Shown: positions 1 to 13,177, counted from the stretch's first letter. The stretch is 64,000 nt of DNA from Lingula anatina (GCF_001039355.2 NW_019773659.1:591017-655016), one strand, 5' to 3'. A program made the numbers and translations. Notes: generated from the sequence alone by a model not told the origin.

Positions 1-87
1 TATGTCCCTGTACTGGGCCTGTATTGGTGGTGGATACAATATTCAGGGGGGGCAAACCTGGAAAAACACGTCCTTCCAACATTTTGC

Positions 88-89
<2 letters not shown>

Positions 90-138
<49 letters not shown>
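90..138. repeat. (GA)n microsatellite
   Basis: About 24 uninterrupted GA dinucleotides followed by a short G run. The open frame crossing it encodes only alternating Arg-Glu and is not a gene. Confidence 0.95.
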
Positions 139-143
<5 letters not shown>

Positions 144-1420
144 AGGTTTACCTTGTAGTTCATAAGATGCAAATTAATCAGTGGAACCGAGGAGTCAAAT
201 ACGATATGAAACAGATTGCAACTGCAAAGCACCCAAACTGCACCCTGGGGATGAGACTTAAGCATAATCTTTTCAGAAAAGTCATTTTTGTGCAGGCTAT
301 TTTAATATTGAGACTGTCAAACACAGGGTGAATATCTGATTATGTTGGGCTGAAATACCTACTGAGCATTTGGGAGCTTACGGCAATTAAGCGAAAAAAA
401 CTTTAAGCAATTATTTTAATAAGGATAAGCAGTCCATTCAGTGCTTAAGTCGATGGTGAAGGGAATGGGAAAGGGGGTGCAGAATAACACACGGTATAAT
501 TTTTTATAAAATTTAAAAATTAATGCACACGTTTTGAAAGCTTCAAATAGTAAATTTCAACAGATGCTAATCAAATCAGAGCTGTGGGTCAAACTTCCAG
601 TTCAAAGTGACGTGATCAACAGTAACATGGAATTTTCACTGTAGCGCGGGACATTTAATGACATAAATCAATTTCCTTCTCTCGGTCAGTGAAATTATGG
701 GCCATATTTTAGAGCGTTCGTTTGAAACTGGGCCCCCTCCAATTGTTAGTTGAGGGCTCCTAGATTTCAGCAAGTAGATTCAGTTGTATGTAGATTTATA
801 TCACGACTTATGTTGAGGTCACTGCGTGTTTCTTTTTATCTCCTCTACGACACCGTTGTTGAACATAATTCCTGATTAAATCTACACTCATGTCATTTAA
901 ACGAAAAAAAAGATTAGTTTTCCAATAAGCAAATTGATAAATAAACAACCAAGCAGTCTAAATGTGCTACATACTTGTGTCAGATAACAAAAATGAAAGA
1001 AACAAAGTTCAAAACAGTTCAAACCAATGCACACAAAAGAGAAGACCCTGCAATATGATTTTAATCAGCTAGTTGTAACTCATGGACGTCAGCCACATTA
1101 TCCTCGGCTTAATTAGGTTTTTACTGAGTCTCTACTAATACCATAGTTCACGGGTATTTGCTCACGCGAGGATTTAACATTCCAAATCTTTTTAGACTCA
1201 TTATTTTGGCTTTACGTATCGAAAAAAGAGTCATGCCTAGACGTCTATTTAAGCTCTTTTGTAGCTCATTATTTCGTTCTAATTTGGAAAGGCAAACAGA
1301 GTCGATCCCTTCGTGGTAATATTATTTCACCGAAGTGCATTTCTGGTCATAATTTATAAAATTCTTTGGTTCTAGCCTGTATTGTAAAAGTGGCTGTGCA
1401 ATAAAACTTAATCCCTATCT

Positions 1421-1494
1421 TTCTCTCACTCTCTCGCTCTCTCTCCCTGTGTGTGTGTGTGTGTGTGTGTGCGTGTGTGTGTGCGTGTTTATGT
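1421..1494. repeat. Compound (CT)n/(GT)n microsatellite
   Basis: An imperfect CT-rich tract runs directly into an imperfect GT tract with GC interruptions. A His/Thr-rich minus-strand frame over it is a translation of the repeat. Confidence 0.9.
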
Positions 1495-1950
1495 ATGTGC
1501 TCCTGATTGAGCGGCTGTGCGTGTGCGAATGTGTGAGTGTCCGTTGAGGAATGTGAGTGTACTATGCCCGAGGGCACGTGCATTTATGCACGCGTTCACG
1601 TGTGTCTGTGCCTTTGTCTCTAACTGTGACTCTACTATAAACACGAAATGCGATTACCTGTAATCCCAAAAAGGGAATCCATTTTGATCCTTTGACTGGC
1701 GTCTCTTCTTGCCATATGTCCTCTTCAGAAACATCACGGCGTCCATGTTGGTTGCCTTGTGTACCAGTCGACGTTAAACCAAGTTAGTTCCTTCGTAATA
1801 TGTTTGCGCAGTGTTTACGTGCTCCAAGAGACGCTCGCAGTGCTCTGACCGATGAACTACATGTTTCCCTGCAAATTATAAATGAGCACTGTTATACATG
1901 TAGATCTCAAGCCCTTTGACAGATCGTGGCCTTCTTATGCACTTGCAAAA

Positions 1951-1987
<37 letters not shown>

Positions 1988-1988
1988 C
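1951..1988. repeat. Compound (CT)n(CA)n microsatellite
   Basis: About six CT units followed by about thirteen CA units. The same CT-then-CA order recurs near 49.42 kb. Confidence 0.93.
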
Positions 1989-4900
1989 TTTATACCTACC
2001 CACCTAGGCGTTTGCACTACGAAATATGCACGCGGTACCCTTACTTATTACCATTCTTATCGTCACACTGATTTGTGACGTCATTTTTGAAATCCCGCAA
2101 TCCAATTATATACTGGCAGTTGGTATTTATGGGAAGATATCCCACTCCTACAGTCCACAATCCCAGTAAGCTGACTAATCACCTTTCCGTGAATTGAAAT
2201 AATTTCTATTCCTGAGAGCGATCGATCATTTGGTTTAGTGAACGAGGATGAATTCACGCACGGTCCATTTTGACCGTCACCGTTCGATCTACTAATACAT
2301 TTGTAACGCAATCCCATTTATTTTAGCTACAGCATCTGGATAGTAATCAAGTTGGTGGGCACAAGGCAGGTAATGCATTTTGACAGACATTACTTACCTA
2401 GCTTACTAACGGTTAGATTACTGTCATTTATACGTCACTGAGCTCGAATAAAGATCGGTCCCTGAAGGCCTAGTGTGGACGCGAACTTTGATATCACTTC
2501 GCGAGGCGCCGTTTGTCGTTCATGGCTTATGGTGCCAATTTTCTGGTTATAAATCACGTCATAAAGGCTCAAAGAATATCCCCGCTGTGGTGATGCCATA
2601 GAGTATCTCTACGATAAGCTGTGTGGCTGCCATATAGACCGGGAAACATGCATACTTGACTGCTGATGTAAAAACGAAGAGTAATATATTGCTGAAACAG
2701 CGAGCCGATATGCGTACCTGCCTCGGCGGGTTTCCCAGAATACGGCTATCTGTTACTGAAGAGGCGTATACACGTATAGCAGAGGAGGAACAGCTGCGTT
2801 ATAAGGATGCTTTCCGGGTAACCTTCGAACAGTATTGAACGCTGATTGAAATCTGATTGTTCTTGTTGTTAATGAAATGGTATGGGATTTAGCACGTGTT
2901 TTTTTCTATTCTCTGTTCTTTTGATAAGGAGGTGATGGTGTTGATATTATTAGTCACACAGGAAATATCTCGCGTATTCATAGCTCAGTCGTTTAGGTAT
3001 ACATTTGCTTTTTTCCCGGCCATGCAGCTAGAGAGTCCATTTAATTAGGAGAAATTGGATCATCAATAATGAACTGTAGCAGCTATAAATCATCTGTACT
3101 AAGGTGGAGACCCGTATGCAGAGGTTTGGGGGGGGGGGGGGTCAGAAGTTCGAAAGCACGACATTTTGGCTGAAAAAGGTTCTTTCTGAAAGAAAATTCA
3201 ATCTGGGCTCTTTTTTCTAAGTTAGGCAAACTAAAAAGGTCCACTTTTTCAGCAAAAAAAGTATCCCCATTTTGAAAATTGCTGACTTCAGGCGTAACTT
3301 GCACTGCCAATTAGAAATACTGGCTTTAATTTGTTAACATTCTATTTTATATACTGAAGTGCTTGTAGATTATTTGTTATTTACAAGACAGGCAAATAAT
3401 GTATTGCCTCTTTTTAACATACGCTTTTTTGCTGTAATATCTCAATCATAAAAATGAAATGATATAAAACCTGCTTTGAAGATCTTCGGGGTTTAACAGC
3501 TACTTGTAATCTAAATCTAGGGCAAAACCGATTATCTACCGTCTGGAGCAACATATTCATCTTTTCCTTCGACCACCTACCATTTTAAATGCTTTCGTGT
3601 AATTTGCTTTTAGCCTTTGACTTGCCAATGTACTGATAGAATGGCGATTGACCTTTAATCTCTGAGTGAGTATACGGTCATCAAAATCGTCTCAGTGACC
3701 ATGGAACATTACAAGTACCGGGTACTGCTTAATTTGTTATTTCGCAGTAGACCTCCCTTATCAAGTTTTCTATGTAAACAGGAAGAAAACGACGTCGCTT
3801 TAGCTGCCATATTTTTGCTTTATTATATGTATGGTATTCTCGTCCGATAAAGCTCGTAGAAATTTCCTCTCGAATCATTCAATCCCGAACTACATTAGTA
3901 AATGAATGGTGATGACAAAATGAAAACATCCAGCGAAAAGTAGTTTAATTGAACACCTAATAACTGTACAGGTACAACATGAACATAATAGTGGGTTTTT
4001 AGCCGTGCTCCTTTTCCTGTCGGAAGCCTATACGTCTGACATCGTAGTGTTTGATTTATTTTAAAACAGCAAATAATAGTCAACATTCGAATCTGGATGC
4101 AGTTTGGTTTTCGAATTGTGAATTATGATGAAAATGCAGGATGAAAACTCACCTTTATCGTCTCTCATACAACATCAAATCGTTCGCTTAACTCAACATA
4201 AAATGTCTAGGTCTACAATACAATATATTCCCACGTCGTAGTTCGTGTAGATTAGCACAAGTGAAAAGTGCCCCCTGTTTTCAGCGTCTCCCTAATCGAA
4301 TGTGTTTGTATTGTGATTTGCTTACTTTATTAACCGAAATGTCAAGATCTGTATTTGGCTACCGCCATGATAACTCAGGTGTTGTCAAACACGACAGTCA
4401 CTAATGGCAGGCGATGGGTCTCGATGACGTCATCACTTAGAGCAAAGATTGGTTGAAATGAACGCAATGCTGGGTCCTGGCTGCTGATAAGCGTGCGCGC
4501 GCGTGTGTTTTGGGGCAGGGGCGCAAAGCTAGAAAATCGATTGATTCGAGGCAATTATAAAACAGCCAACTAGTTTTTCCCGTTGTACATGTGCATATAC
4601 CTTTTTGAGGGGGAAGAGAAAAGAGGAAGGAGACAATTCCGAAGCTAATATTAGGGAAAGAGGGCAGATGCTCGGCGTGGCCCTCACTGAATTTTCTTTT
4701 GAAGAATCGTGACTCCAAGCATTTTTATCTCGCTTATTGATAACATTAACCACTCAATCTTATTCAAATCCATATTTCATGCAACAGTAAAAAAACGAAT
4801 TCATCAGTATATACGTAGGGTATGATTCATGTGTCAATTCGTCGGATTCGTGGATCCGTGTCCAGTGTGTCCTCACGTTTGAGTCAGCCTATTCGGCCTA

Positions 4901-6779
4901 TATAAAAATTGTAACTCCCAAACAAACACAGCGTTCTTACATTATAACCTTGAGACCTAGGGTCTGATTCACATACACACACGAGCACGCGCGCAGGCGA
5001 GTTCTCAAATCGGCCTAAAAGCTCTAAAGATTTAAGTTTACGTTTTACAAAATGAACCAGCAGTAGTTTAATTAAATTAAATGTTACGTATTTTTTACAG
5101 CAAATAAGACATAACTGATGCATCAAGCGAATTTAAGTTTATTCAAATGGACTACCGTGACTTTGTCTTGAACTGAAGTAAGCCAAACCATTGCTTTTAA
5201 AGTTTAGACCACTTTTCGGGCTAAAGTTCTTCTGTGGAACCGAGCCAAGGCAGAATGACCCCACTAACGTTCACCGCCTGACTGTATGTGACGCTACTCA
5301 AAACTCCACCAGCTTTTAATTAACTGCTGCTAATTTAGTGTAGATATTGATTACATATAATACTCATTTCAGTATGATTTACTATTACACAATTATAGCT
5401 AGTACGTCAACGTGGCGAAAGACATACTAATTAGCCATCGACGTATGCCCTTGCCGCTATTTGTTCTGACCGCGTTCCAATTAACTCTGTCAGCTTTTCA
5501 CGTTTAATTAGATTGAATGGGATCGATTTTGTGAATATTTCAGGAACGTGGTCGCCCAGTACTGTTGTTCAGTGTAGCTGGACAGAAATGGAATAGTTTG
5601 AAACATTAAGTCAAAAGATTTGAAGGCCTGTATGACAGATACAACTTCTTTTTATTCACATTTTTGTACAGTCAACTATACTTTTGCGTTAGGTTTTACA
5701 AATTTGTCGAAGACAATTAACATACAGTGATTCAAATTATACATTTTTAAGGGCAGATTGAATCCTAGGTTACGTTTGCTATATGCCATTCGTACATGTA
5801 TGCCAGTATGGTACCCTTATTCTACATGTATGAGTACCAGTACATTTCTTTTCGTGTGACGTCCGAGTGGAGGCATGCGGTGGCCGTGAGAAATTGTACG
5901 GATTCCCTCCGGGGCCTTTACGAATTAATCAAACTTTAACTTTTGACATATTTGTTTTCAAATCACGAGCTAGTAGGCAAAAGCAGTATCGTAGCTTGCG
6001 TAGCACAGTTCCCGTTCGGGCTTTGTTCTTCGGACTTGCGGTGATCTTGGACTTGCGGAAGGGTTGGATCTGTTGTAGGCATTTCCCCACTTTTTAGTAT
6101 TAAGAGGAAAATAATAGTGATTCACTGAAGATGTTTAAAGTTTACTTTTATTCACTGTTGTGAAATTGAAGCCTATCTTATACCGGCCGCGCTGGAGCTG
6201 AATAACTTGTAGGATTGCACCGAAAACGTATCAATCTTAAAGGAAGCCGTACGGAGGTTGTACGGCAACTGCACTGGGCCTGAAAAGGGCTCTGATCTCT
6301 TTCACATTGACAAACCGATTATCTCCGACCTAACCTGAAGGTCAGAGAAAAATGGCACGGCACCCAAACATTAAGAATTTAACATACACACCGTAACCCT
6401 TTGATTCTTACACTGTAAAAGAAAAAAAAATGAAATATCGTATACGATTTCAACATACAGCACTCAGGGCAAATGTCACCTATGCTTTTGCAGGGAATAT
6501 CAAATAAGAGGCGATGGTTGATATTTTTAATTTTTTTAAAAAAGATTGCCGTTTGTAATAAATTTTCTTGTAGACATTTACCTGTAGGAGACACAGAATT
6601 TCGACTGCCCCGGCAATGGCCAGTTTTGGCGGGTTCTGTGCGTTAGGGTTTTTCTATATTCTATATTCGCTTAGAATAATGCGGCAAGAAACATGCTGTG
6701 TTATGTGATAATGTTGCCACATCCAAAATCCATCGGGGCGAATTCGCCATTTCGGGCTCATACTGAAACATCAGCGTAC

Positions 6780-6781
<2 letters not shown>

Positions 6782-6817
<36 letters not shown>
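6782..6817. repeat. Poly(T) tract
   Basis: An uninterrupted run of about 36 T. It could be the poly(A) tail of a minus-strand retroposed sequence, but no recognisable body lies next to it. Confidence 0.9.
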
Positions 6818-6818
<1 letters not shown>

Positions 6819-7822
6819 TAAAAACTGTTATTGCTTTCAAATGGATCTCCCTCAACACCGCCGTTTTGACGCTTATTTAATCGCAAAAGGGAGTTCCAAA
6901 AATCTGGTGCTGGGGAATCTTCTTGAAGGGTTACTTCTAGTTTTATCAGTTAAGAATCAAAATAATACATTTTTAAATGAGACATCCCAGGAAAAAACAA
7001 ACATAAATAAATGAAGAGATAAATAGAAATGTAAAACCAACCGCGGCACCAGCTCGTAGTTCACGCCTTAGTCATTTATCATGTCAGTTCCAATGGGCAT
7101 ATCGTACTTGCAGAGTTACGTAGAAAACTACGATTACTAACTCACCCTAGTTAACAATGACGATGTCGACGATAACCGCTTCGCCACCGTATGTGCTCAA
7201 GCACGTGCGTTGTTGAATAAAGCAACATAACAGAAAAGAAAGGTAATGCTTTAGAATTTTTATTTTATTGCGTTAATGTAAAGATAAACATTCCGCATAT
7301 AAGCAAAGTGAAAACGTTATTTTGCCAATACAAATACATGTTTTTAACACGTATCAAAACCACTTACCACCGACAGCTATATTTCAGCATCACGAAGAAT
7401 ATATATTATGATACATTTTTACTATACTATACTACTTTTGGGACTGTCATTATTTCCAATGCATAACATATATAATAAAGAAATTCAGGTTTAGTGAGCA
7501 TAACTCGGACAAAACAACTCAAATTTTGTGCTGTGTTTTTCAGATTCTTACTCATTCCAACAAGTTATTACTCCGTCAACTTAAACAGTGGCAAACCCTG
7601 TAAATATCGCGTGGATATCTGCACGTGGCCACACGTTTTCAGAAAAGTGCGCATAATTAGTCATTTTGTGGATATCTACACATAGTGAACAATGAATCTA
7701 TAGATGGTAGCTATAGCCGTCTACTCATTCCTTGTCCAATGAAGATATTTGACTTATAATGTTAACCGACGTTAAGTATCAATACGATGATACTTGCAAG
7801 ACAATTGCAGACCACCTGAAAG

Positions 7823-9163
7823 TCAAGCCTTGGTCTTGATCTTAGATTGGGTCTTGGTTTCTGCAGAAGTCTTGGTCTTGGCATTAGATTCATACTTCTT
7901 ATCTAACGGAAGCATGTTGTAAATTCGATCACAAACCGCGGTGACATTTTTCTCGCCAAAAATAGGCATCCCGTGTGATTTGTAATATGTCAACAACCGG
8001 TCCACTTCCTCGTAATGTCTCTTTTGGGCTGCCATACATTCGGGATGCCAAGTCCAGTCCATCCGTTCATAATTAAACATGTCTCTTTGAATGGCGCTCC
8101 TATTGAAAAATCTACAGTGTGACGGACACATATCAAACCCACCGGAATAGCAAATTCCCATCAAAAGAGCTTGAGGGTAGTAAGTTTCCATGTTGTACGG
8201 TGTTTTGAGCAGTTCTTGTGGGGGTGTTGAATGGTATTTCCAGTGTATCGAGGTTCTGACAATAGGCTTGCGTTCTTCAGCTGTGAAGTTTTCTTTGTAG
8301 GTTTGGAATGGTACTCTCCCGGGGAGTTTGCCTTTGAAGTTCCAGTTTGGAAGTGGTTGAAGGTGAAAGGCGTACTCATTGCGATGAAGCGTGTAAATGC
8401 ACTGACACATTATGCTGAATTGTGAATAACGACCATGGACTGCTAATTCTTTGTAGATAGCATCAAAAGATTTATTATGTAATCGCTCTAGGTAATGGCG
8501 GCAATTAATAATATGTTTCACTTTCATGACAACGGGGAAGTATGACATGCATCTCATGACCTCTCCAGTTCTGAATAATTTGGAATGCTTCATTGTTAGC
8601 ACTTCCCAATCTACCGAAAAAAAATTACCGACGACTCCGACCACGACGGGTTTGCCGTCTCGAAAAAGGTCTCCCGGCGTAACGACCGTAACGAACAGAG
8701 CGTCTGTATCCACATAGCCAACGTACTCGGCCTTGGTGTAGTTTTCGGGATAAAACATCGACCACTGCTTTCGGTTCGATCCTTTATTGATGTTAATATC
8801 TGGGTTAGGATCTTCAAAGAAAACTTTCGGATATGGCGGTCTGTCTCTAATTGCTTTTTCCAACGCATGATCTTCTTTTGATTCGTTGTCTAAGATAACC
8901 ATCACACGTAATTGGGGCGGCCAGAATAAAACCACGCTGGGGCTGAATATCTTCTCGTAAAGAGGATAAGTTTTGTGGAACATGCGGAGGAATATTTCAA
9001 GCGTCGGGACCGAGTCCCATGGTGATTTGTCAATCGCGTTTTTAAACACAAATTTTGTGACGTGGTCACGGATTGGCTCCTTCCAAAACAGCATTGCCAT
9101 CAACCAGACGACAGCGAGTCCAATCACAGTGGCACTGAGAAATCGAGATTTCATGGTTATCAT
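7823..9163 (-). CDS. Type II membrane GT-A glycosyltransferase-like protein, copy 1
   Basis: Single-exon coding region for about 446 residues. An in-frame ATG at 9208 would add 15 residues. I prefer the ATG at 9163 because the paralogue at 28.6 kb starts at the equivalent Met and has an in-frame stop just upstream. A hydrophobic segment at about residues 9-27, followed by KEP and a soluble body, suggests a signal anchor with the catalytic part in the Golgi/ER lumen. A VDTDALF stretch carries a DxD-type motif (D152, D154), preceded by a strand-like VMVILDNES. Both fit a GT-A nucleotide-sugar transferase. A Cys cluster (C338, C346, C350) and several NxT/S sequons support lumenal exposure. The Lys/Thr-rich tail is low complexity. 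The donor sugar and acceptor are unknown. The family assignment comes from motif reading and recall, not from a search. Confidence 0.7.
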   Translation of the reverse strand: MITMKSRFLSATVIGLAVVWLMAMLFWKEPIRDHVTKFVFKNAIDKSPWDSVPTLEIFLRMFHKTYPLYEKIFSPSVVLFWPPQLRVMVILDNESKEDHALEKAIRDRPPYPKVFFEDPNPDININKGSNRKQWSMFYPENYTKAEYVGYVDTDALFVTVVTPGDLFRDGKPVVVGVVGNFFSVDWEVLTMKHSKLFRTGEVMRCMSYFPVVMKVKHIINCRHYLERLHNKSFDAIYKELAVHGRYSQFSIMCQCIYTLHRNEYAFHLQPLPNWNFKGKLPGRVPFQTYKENFTAEERKPIVRTSIHWKYHSTPPQELLKTPYNMETYYPQALLMGICYSGGFDMCPSHCRFFNRSAIQRDMFNYERMDWTWHPECMAAQKRHYEEVDRLLTYYKSHGMPIFGEKNVTAVCDRIYNMLPLDKKYESNAKTKTSAETKTQSKIKTKA

Positions 9164-9313
9164 GCAGTAATTCTCCTTTGTATTATAGTTCTTTGACCAA
9201 CAGACCATGTTTTAATGACGGAAATTTGCGTGGAAAAAAGACTGGAGTATCACAGCCAACGTTTCGACAAATATTCCAAGATGACTGTTGCTAATTCATG
9301 TAGTTTGTCCCGT
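9164..9313 (-). other. 5'-UTR portion of the copy 1 exon with upstream 3' splice site
   Basis: On the minus strand a pyrimidine-rich stretch ending TTTATTTTCAG precedes position 9313, which marks a likely acceptor. The paralogue has an equivalent acceptor at 30077. This implies a non-coding first exon further up in both genes. That exon was not found, and transposon insertions from 9.8 to 22.5 kb may have moved it away. Confidence 0.5.
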
Positions 9314-9379
9314 CTGAAAATAAAGAAAAAATGAACAAATACATCATTATTTGGGAAAGCACATATGCTATGATAAGTA

Positions 9380-9381
<2 letters not shown>

Positions 9382-9410
<29 letters not shown>
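9382..9410. repeat. (AC)n microsatellite
   Basis: About 14 AC units in a single run, within the presumed 5' intron of the copy 1 glycosyltransferase-like gene. Confidence 0.93.
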
Positions 9411-9839
9411 TGGACAATAGAAGTGTCACGCCCTAAATCAGAGTAATTAGATTAGGCAGATCTTGGGTACTTATAATGCCTGGTCTGCTTATAATATGAC
9501 TAATGAGTATAAAACCGCTGTACCATGGGATTGTATTTTTGGTCTTGTACATGTACAGCAAATGTTATTCCTGCCTTCCTCCAATATGACAAGATACATG
9601 CAATTATGTAACGAGTCTTTACTATTCTATATAGCATACACAAAACAAAGGCAAATACTAATTTGCCGACTAGCCCGGCCGATAGGAGGAGGGAGTCGGT
9701 TTTATTTCTTTGAATTGGAATTTATAACAATTAAAATAATACATTGAGTGTATTTCTGCTGTGTTATGTTATAGAAAAGAAAAGAAAAATAAATGTTGAA
9801 TATTCCCTTTGAGTATCAAACTCAATTACGACAAATTGA

Positions 9840-11799
9840 ATTAAAGCCCTTTTTGCTAGTGAACTGACGCAACATGATTGGACACCTCTTTACCGGATGA
9901 ATAATTGTGCCGAACAATTCAAACACTTCACGGAAACTGTCCAGGACGCTCTTGACATCTACCTTCCCAAGAAAACCATCACAAAATACAGTTCAGATAA
10001 GCCTTGGGTATCAGTTGAGTTCAAGGAACTCATCAAAAAAAGGCAAAATGCTTTCAAGCTTGGTGACATGCAAACAGCCCACTCTCTAAGGAATAAGGTG
10101 AACCGGATGAACCGTTCTCTGAAAGCCAGATACTATCAGAAAAAGGTAGAGGCCTTGAAAGATTGTAGTTCAAAGAAATGGTGGAATCACACAAAGGGAC
10201 TCTCTGGAATATACAATCGGCCGAGTTCTCTACAATCCCTAGCAGATAAAACCTGTGGTGGTGACATCAACACCCTTACAAGTAGAATTAACAAGTTCTT
10301 TATCTCAGTGAGCCAAAATCTCATTCCATTAGCCCCACCGTCTTCAGAATACAAACCTGAATCCATTGCACATTTTTCAATAGACCCAGACGATGTCGAG
10401 AAATGCCTACTGAACCTCAACACTAGCAAGGCCACCGGCCCAGACCAGCTCCCAAACTGGGTGCTGAGGGATTTTGCAGGGTTCCTTGCAAAGCCGATTT
10501 GCGCCATTTTTAACAGCTCATTGCGCGAGGGATTCGTCCCTGACGTATGGAAATCAGCAGATGTCATCCCTCTTCCTAAATCCTCTCCACCAATGTCTAT
10601 TGAGAATGACTTGCGACCAATATCACTCACTCCTGTTCTTAGTAAAGTGTTAGAATCATTTATTGTTAAGTGGATTTGCGAATACATTAATATTGACAGA
10701 ACACAGTTTGGAGTAGTCAAGGGCAGTTCCACTACACATGCAGTAACTGAACTCATTCACAATTGGATGCAGGGTCTTGAACCCTCTCAAAATCACAAGA
10801 AGTATGCCAGAATTCTTTTCCTGGACTTTTCAAAGGCATTTGATCTCATTGATCATAACATTTTACTAAGAAAACTTTATGACAAGGGTGTACCTGAACC
10901 ACTTGTCAGGTGGGTGCAGTCCTTCCTATCCAACCGCTCCCAGAGAGTAAAATATAAAAGCTCTCTCTCTGAATGGCTACACCCACATGGTGGAGTACCC
11001 CAGGGTACCCTTCTTGGGCCACTGCTTTTTGCCATCATGATCGATGACTTAAAATCCAGATGTCCAGACTACAAATATGTTGACGATACAACAGTGTATG
11101 ACATTTGTAATATTGACGGTCCATGCCACTTACAAAGTGCAAGTGATGAAATAGTGCTGTGGACACAAAATAACAATATGAAACTGAATGCCAAAAAAAA
11201 ACCCCAAGACCATGACCCTAAATTTTACACGTTCTAAACCAGACCTCCCACCAATAGTTATAAATGACACGCCAATCTGTGAGGTTACACAGTTCAAACT
11301 TCTGGGCATCCATATTAGCAATGACCTAAATTGGGGTACTCATGTGGATCATATATATAAAAAGGCATGTGCAAGACTCTATTTCCTCCGTCAACTGAAG
11401 CGAGCTAAGCTCAGCCCTGCTGACTTAATCCAAGTTTACCAAAGTATAGTGCGCTCAATTCTAGAATATGCCTGCCCTGTATGGCATCCAGGACTAACTA
11501 TAGAGCAATGCAAACTTTTAGAGACTGTCCAAAGTCGTGCTTTAAAAATTATTTTCCCTGACCTACACTATGATGAATCCCTGAACCTGGCAAATATGTG
11601 CACTTTAGAAAAACGAAGGGAAGATCTGTGCAAAACTTTCTTTTACAAAATAACTGAATCCTCTGACAAATTGAATCACATCTTAATTGAGCATCCCAAT
11701 CGTCTTTTAAGATCTAACAATAGATACAAAGTGCCCAAATTTAAGACCGACAGATTCCGATGCTCTTTTATTCCATATGCACTTTTAAATTCTCAATAG
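9840..11799 (+). pseudogene. LINE reverse transcriptase, truncated and frameshifted
   Basis: The first frame (9840-11237) holds the linker before the RT and RT blocks: SKATGPDQLPNWVL, LRPISLTPVLSKVLE, LFLDFSKAFDLIDH (first catalytic Asp), GVPQGTLLGPLLF, and KYVDDTTVYD with the catalytic Asp pair. The rest continues in the next frame (11188-11799) with the post-RT region, including LGIHISNDLNWGTHVD and the YQSIVRSILEYACPVWHP block typical of LINE ORF2 C-terminal thumbs. The switch lies at a run of nine A at about 11190-11198, so a single-base indel broke the frame. Without an endonuclease and with the frameshift, this copy is not expected to be autonomous. Confidence 0.9.
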
Positions 11800-11819
11800 A
11801 ATTATGCTGTCTTTTATCC

Positions 11820-11887
11820 TAAGTACAATAATTTTAAAGTTCAGTTAGCAGTCTAAGTACAATAATTTTAAAGTTCAGTTAGCAGTC
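11820..11887 (+). repeat. 34-bp exact tandem duplication in the LINE 3' UTR
   Basis: Two consecutive identical copies beginning CTAAGTACAATAATTTTAAA lie just after the LINE stop codon. They could be a fixed feature of the LINE family or private to this copy. Confidence 0.9.
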
Positions 11888-11989
11888 TTTTAACTCAGTT
11901 TCATTCATGCAAATATTCATTTTATTATCATTATAATTTTTTTTAACATTCTATGTACAACTTCAACCCACTGGGTTGCAATCTTAATA

Positions 11990-11990
11990 A

Positions 11991-12043
<53 letters not shown>

Positions 12044-12077
12044 CTTAATAAATTATTATTATTATTATTATTATTAA
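11990..12077. repeat. (ATT)n tail of the LINE
   Basis: Two ATT arrays separated by a repeat of TCTTAATAAA. They form the 3' terminus of the element. Similar AATAAATTATTATT ends occur at about 58100 and (ATT)n at 37363. Confidence 0.9.
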
Positions 12078-13170
12078 TCTTCTACCGTTTACTTAACTTT
12101 GGACTCCGTTACATCATTATTATCATACAATTATTATCATACAATTATTATCATACAATACTGCATAAATTGTACGTAAAACACATCTCCTTAAGAATTA
12201 GATGCCGCTCAATAAAAACCATAGATAAAACTGTGCATGCAAAACAGCAAATTCACTATGGAAAACTGCGTCTGTAGCCACGCCTGGCAAAATATGGGAA
12301 AACATTCATGAGAAAAAAAATCTCAATAAGCTTAAAATGAAAACGTTAACGCTTTCATGCCAAATTTAATATGCCTTTGGCTGAAAATGCCCTTGCGTTA
12401 TCTCCCTCTTAAATGAAGTTTTCCTTAGGCAAAACGCTTAAATTAACTATGTGCTCTTCGAATGCGAACAACAAAGACCAAAAAGGAGAGAATCTCCGTC
12501 CAGGTATAATTACTGTGTCTCTTGACCGATCTTTAACGTATTTTCTCAAAACTTTACATATCAAAGCAGTAGGAGGCACTATAAAATTATTTCTTTCAAT
12601 CAAATTTGAATATGTTTATCCCGGACGTTCCGGGACACCATGCTCTCAAAAATGTTTGCATTTCTTATTATTATGAATGGCAAATAAGCCCCTGTCATAA
12701 CGACAGAAAAAGGGATTATAAAAAATGAAAAACTTTGTGGTTGATACTCCAAACGTCTCTGTCGACAATTCTACTAAAAAATCGGCTTTATGACTGAGCA
12801 ATCTCGGTATCCAGGTATAGGGAAAATAGCTATCTGTTTATTACTGCAGCATTTATGAATATCAATTGCGATGAAGTAAATTTTGCTCTTTTTATTTCCC
12901 ACATTAAGAATATGTGTGACATTCATGTTGTCAGAGTTGACCTTAACTGAACAGGAAGACAACTCGCTAGGCATGAAATTCATGATTTTGTTAATGGATT
13001 TTAATACATTCCATGTTGAAATTTTACTAGCCTTTTGCGTGCTCCAAACCGATCTTATGAACTGACAAGTGTAGGGCGCTTTTTCTCACCGAAAAATTAT
13101 CTCCATTCAAAAGAGTGATATGTGTGCAATTTTCATTCAATTAAGGCTCATATTGTGCTTTAGACACTGT
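12078..13170. other. Gene-free stretch between the LINE and the tandem repeat
   Basis: Only short frames with no known domain are seen (12413-12676 plus, 12774-12983 minus). I looked on the minus strand for a tyrosine recombinase that could belong to the DIRS-like element next door and did not recognise one. Confidence 0.5.
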
Positions 13171-13177
13171 ATTAGTA

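Larger units (their letters stand above)
1..7815. other. Gene-free stretch left of the first gene
   Basis: I see no gene with recognisable homology here. Short open frames occur on both strands (for example 2656-2838 plus, 5867-6097 plus, 6379-6594 minus), but none shows a known domain, a signal peptide or convincing flanking splice sites. The contents are ordinary AT-rich intergenic sequence, the simple repeats listed separately and a G-run at about 3127-3140. A distant exon or an enhancer could be hidden here and would not be visible by reading alone. Confidence 0.5.
9840..12077 (+). mobile_element. 5'-truncated non-LTR retrotransposon (CR1/L2/Jockey-like LINE)
   Basis: The element consists of a reverse transcriptase frame, a short 3' UTR and an (ATT)n tail. 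The coding sense begins abruptly at about 9840 with no endonuclease domain. That is what 5' truncation during target-primed reverse transcription produces. The 3' UTR has a 34-bp exact tandem duplication (about 11820-11887). The tail consists of two (ATT)n blocks, each introduced by an AATCTTAATAAA-like sequence, so the 3' end was itself partly duplicated. I could not find a convincing target-site duplication. The clade is uncertain: the YVDDTT form of the active site and the microsatellite tail fit the CR1/L2/Jockey group best. Confidence 0.85.

Noticed and set aside
2-331. 109-residue frame at the left edge
   Set aside because: It is centred on a (GA)n microsatellite giving Arg-Glu repeats; there is no other support.
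9164-9208. Translation start at the ATG at 9208 for glycosyltransferase-like copy 1
   Set aside because: The paralogue has an in-frame stop upstream of the equivalent of the inner Met, so the extra 15 residues are not conserved.
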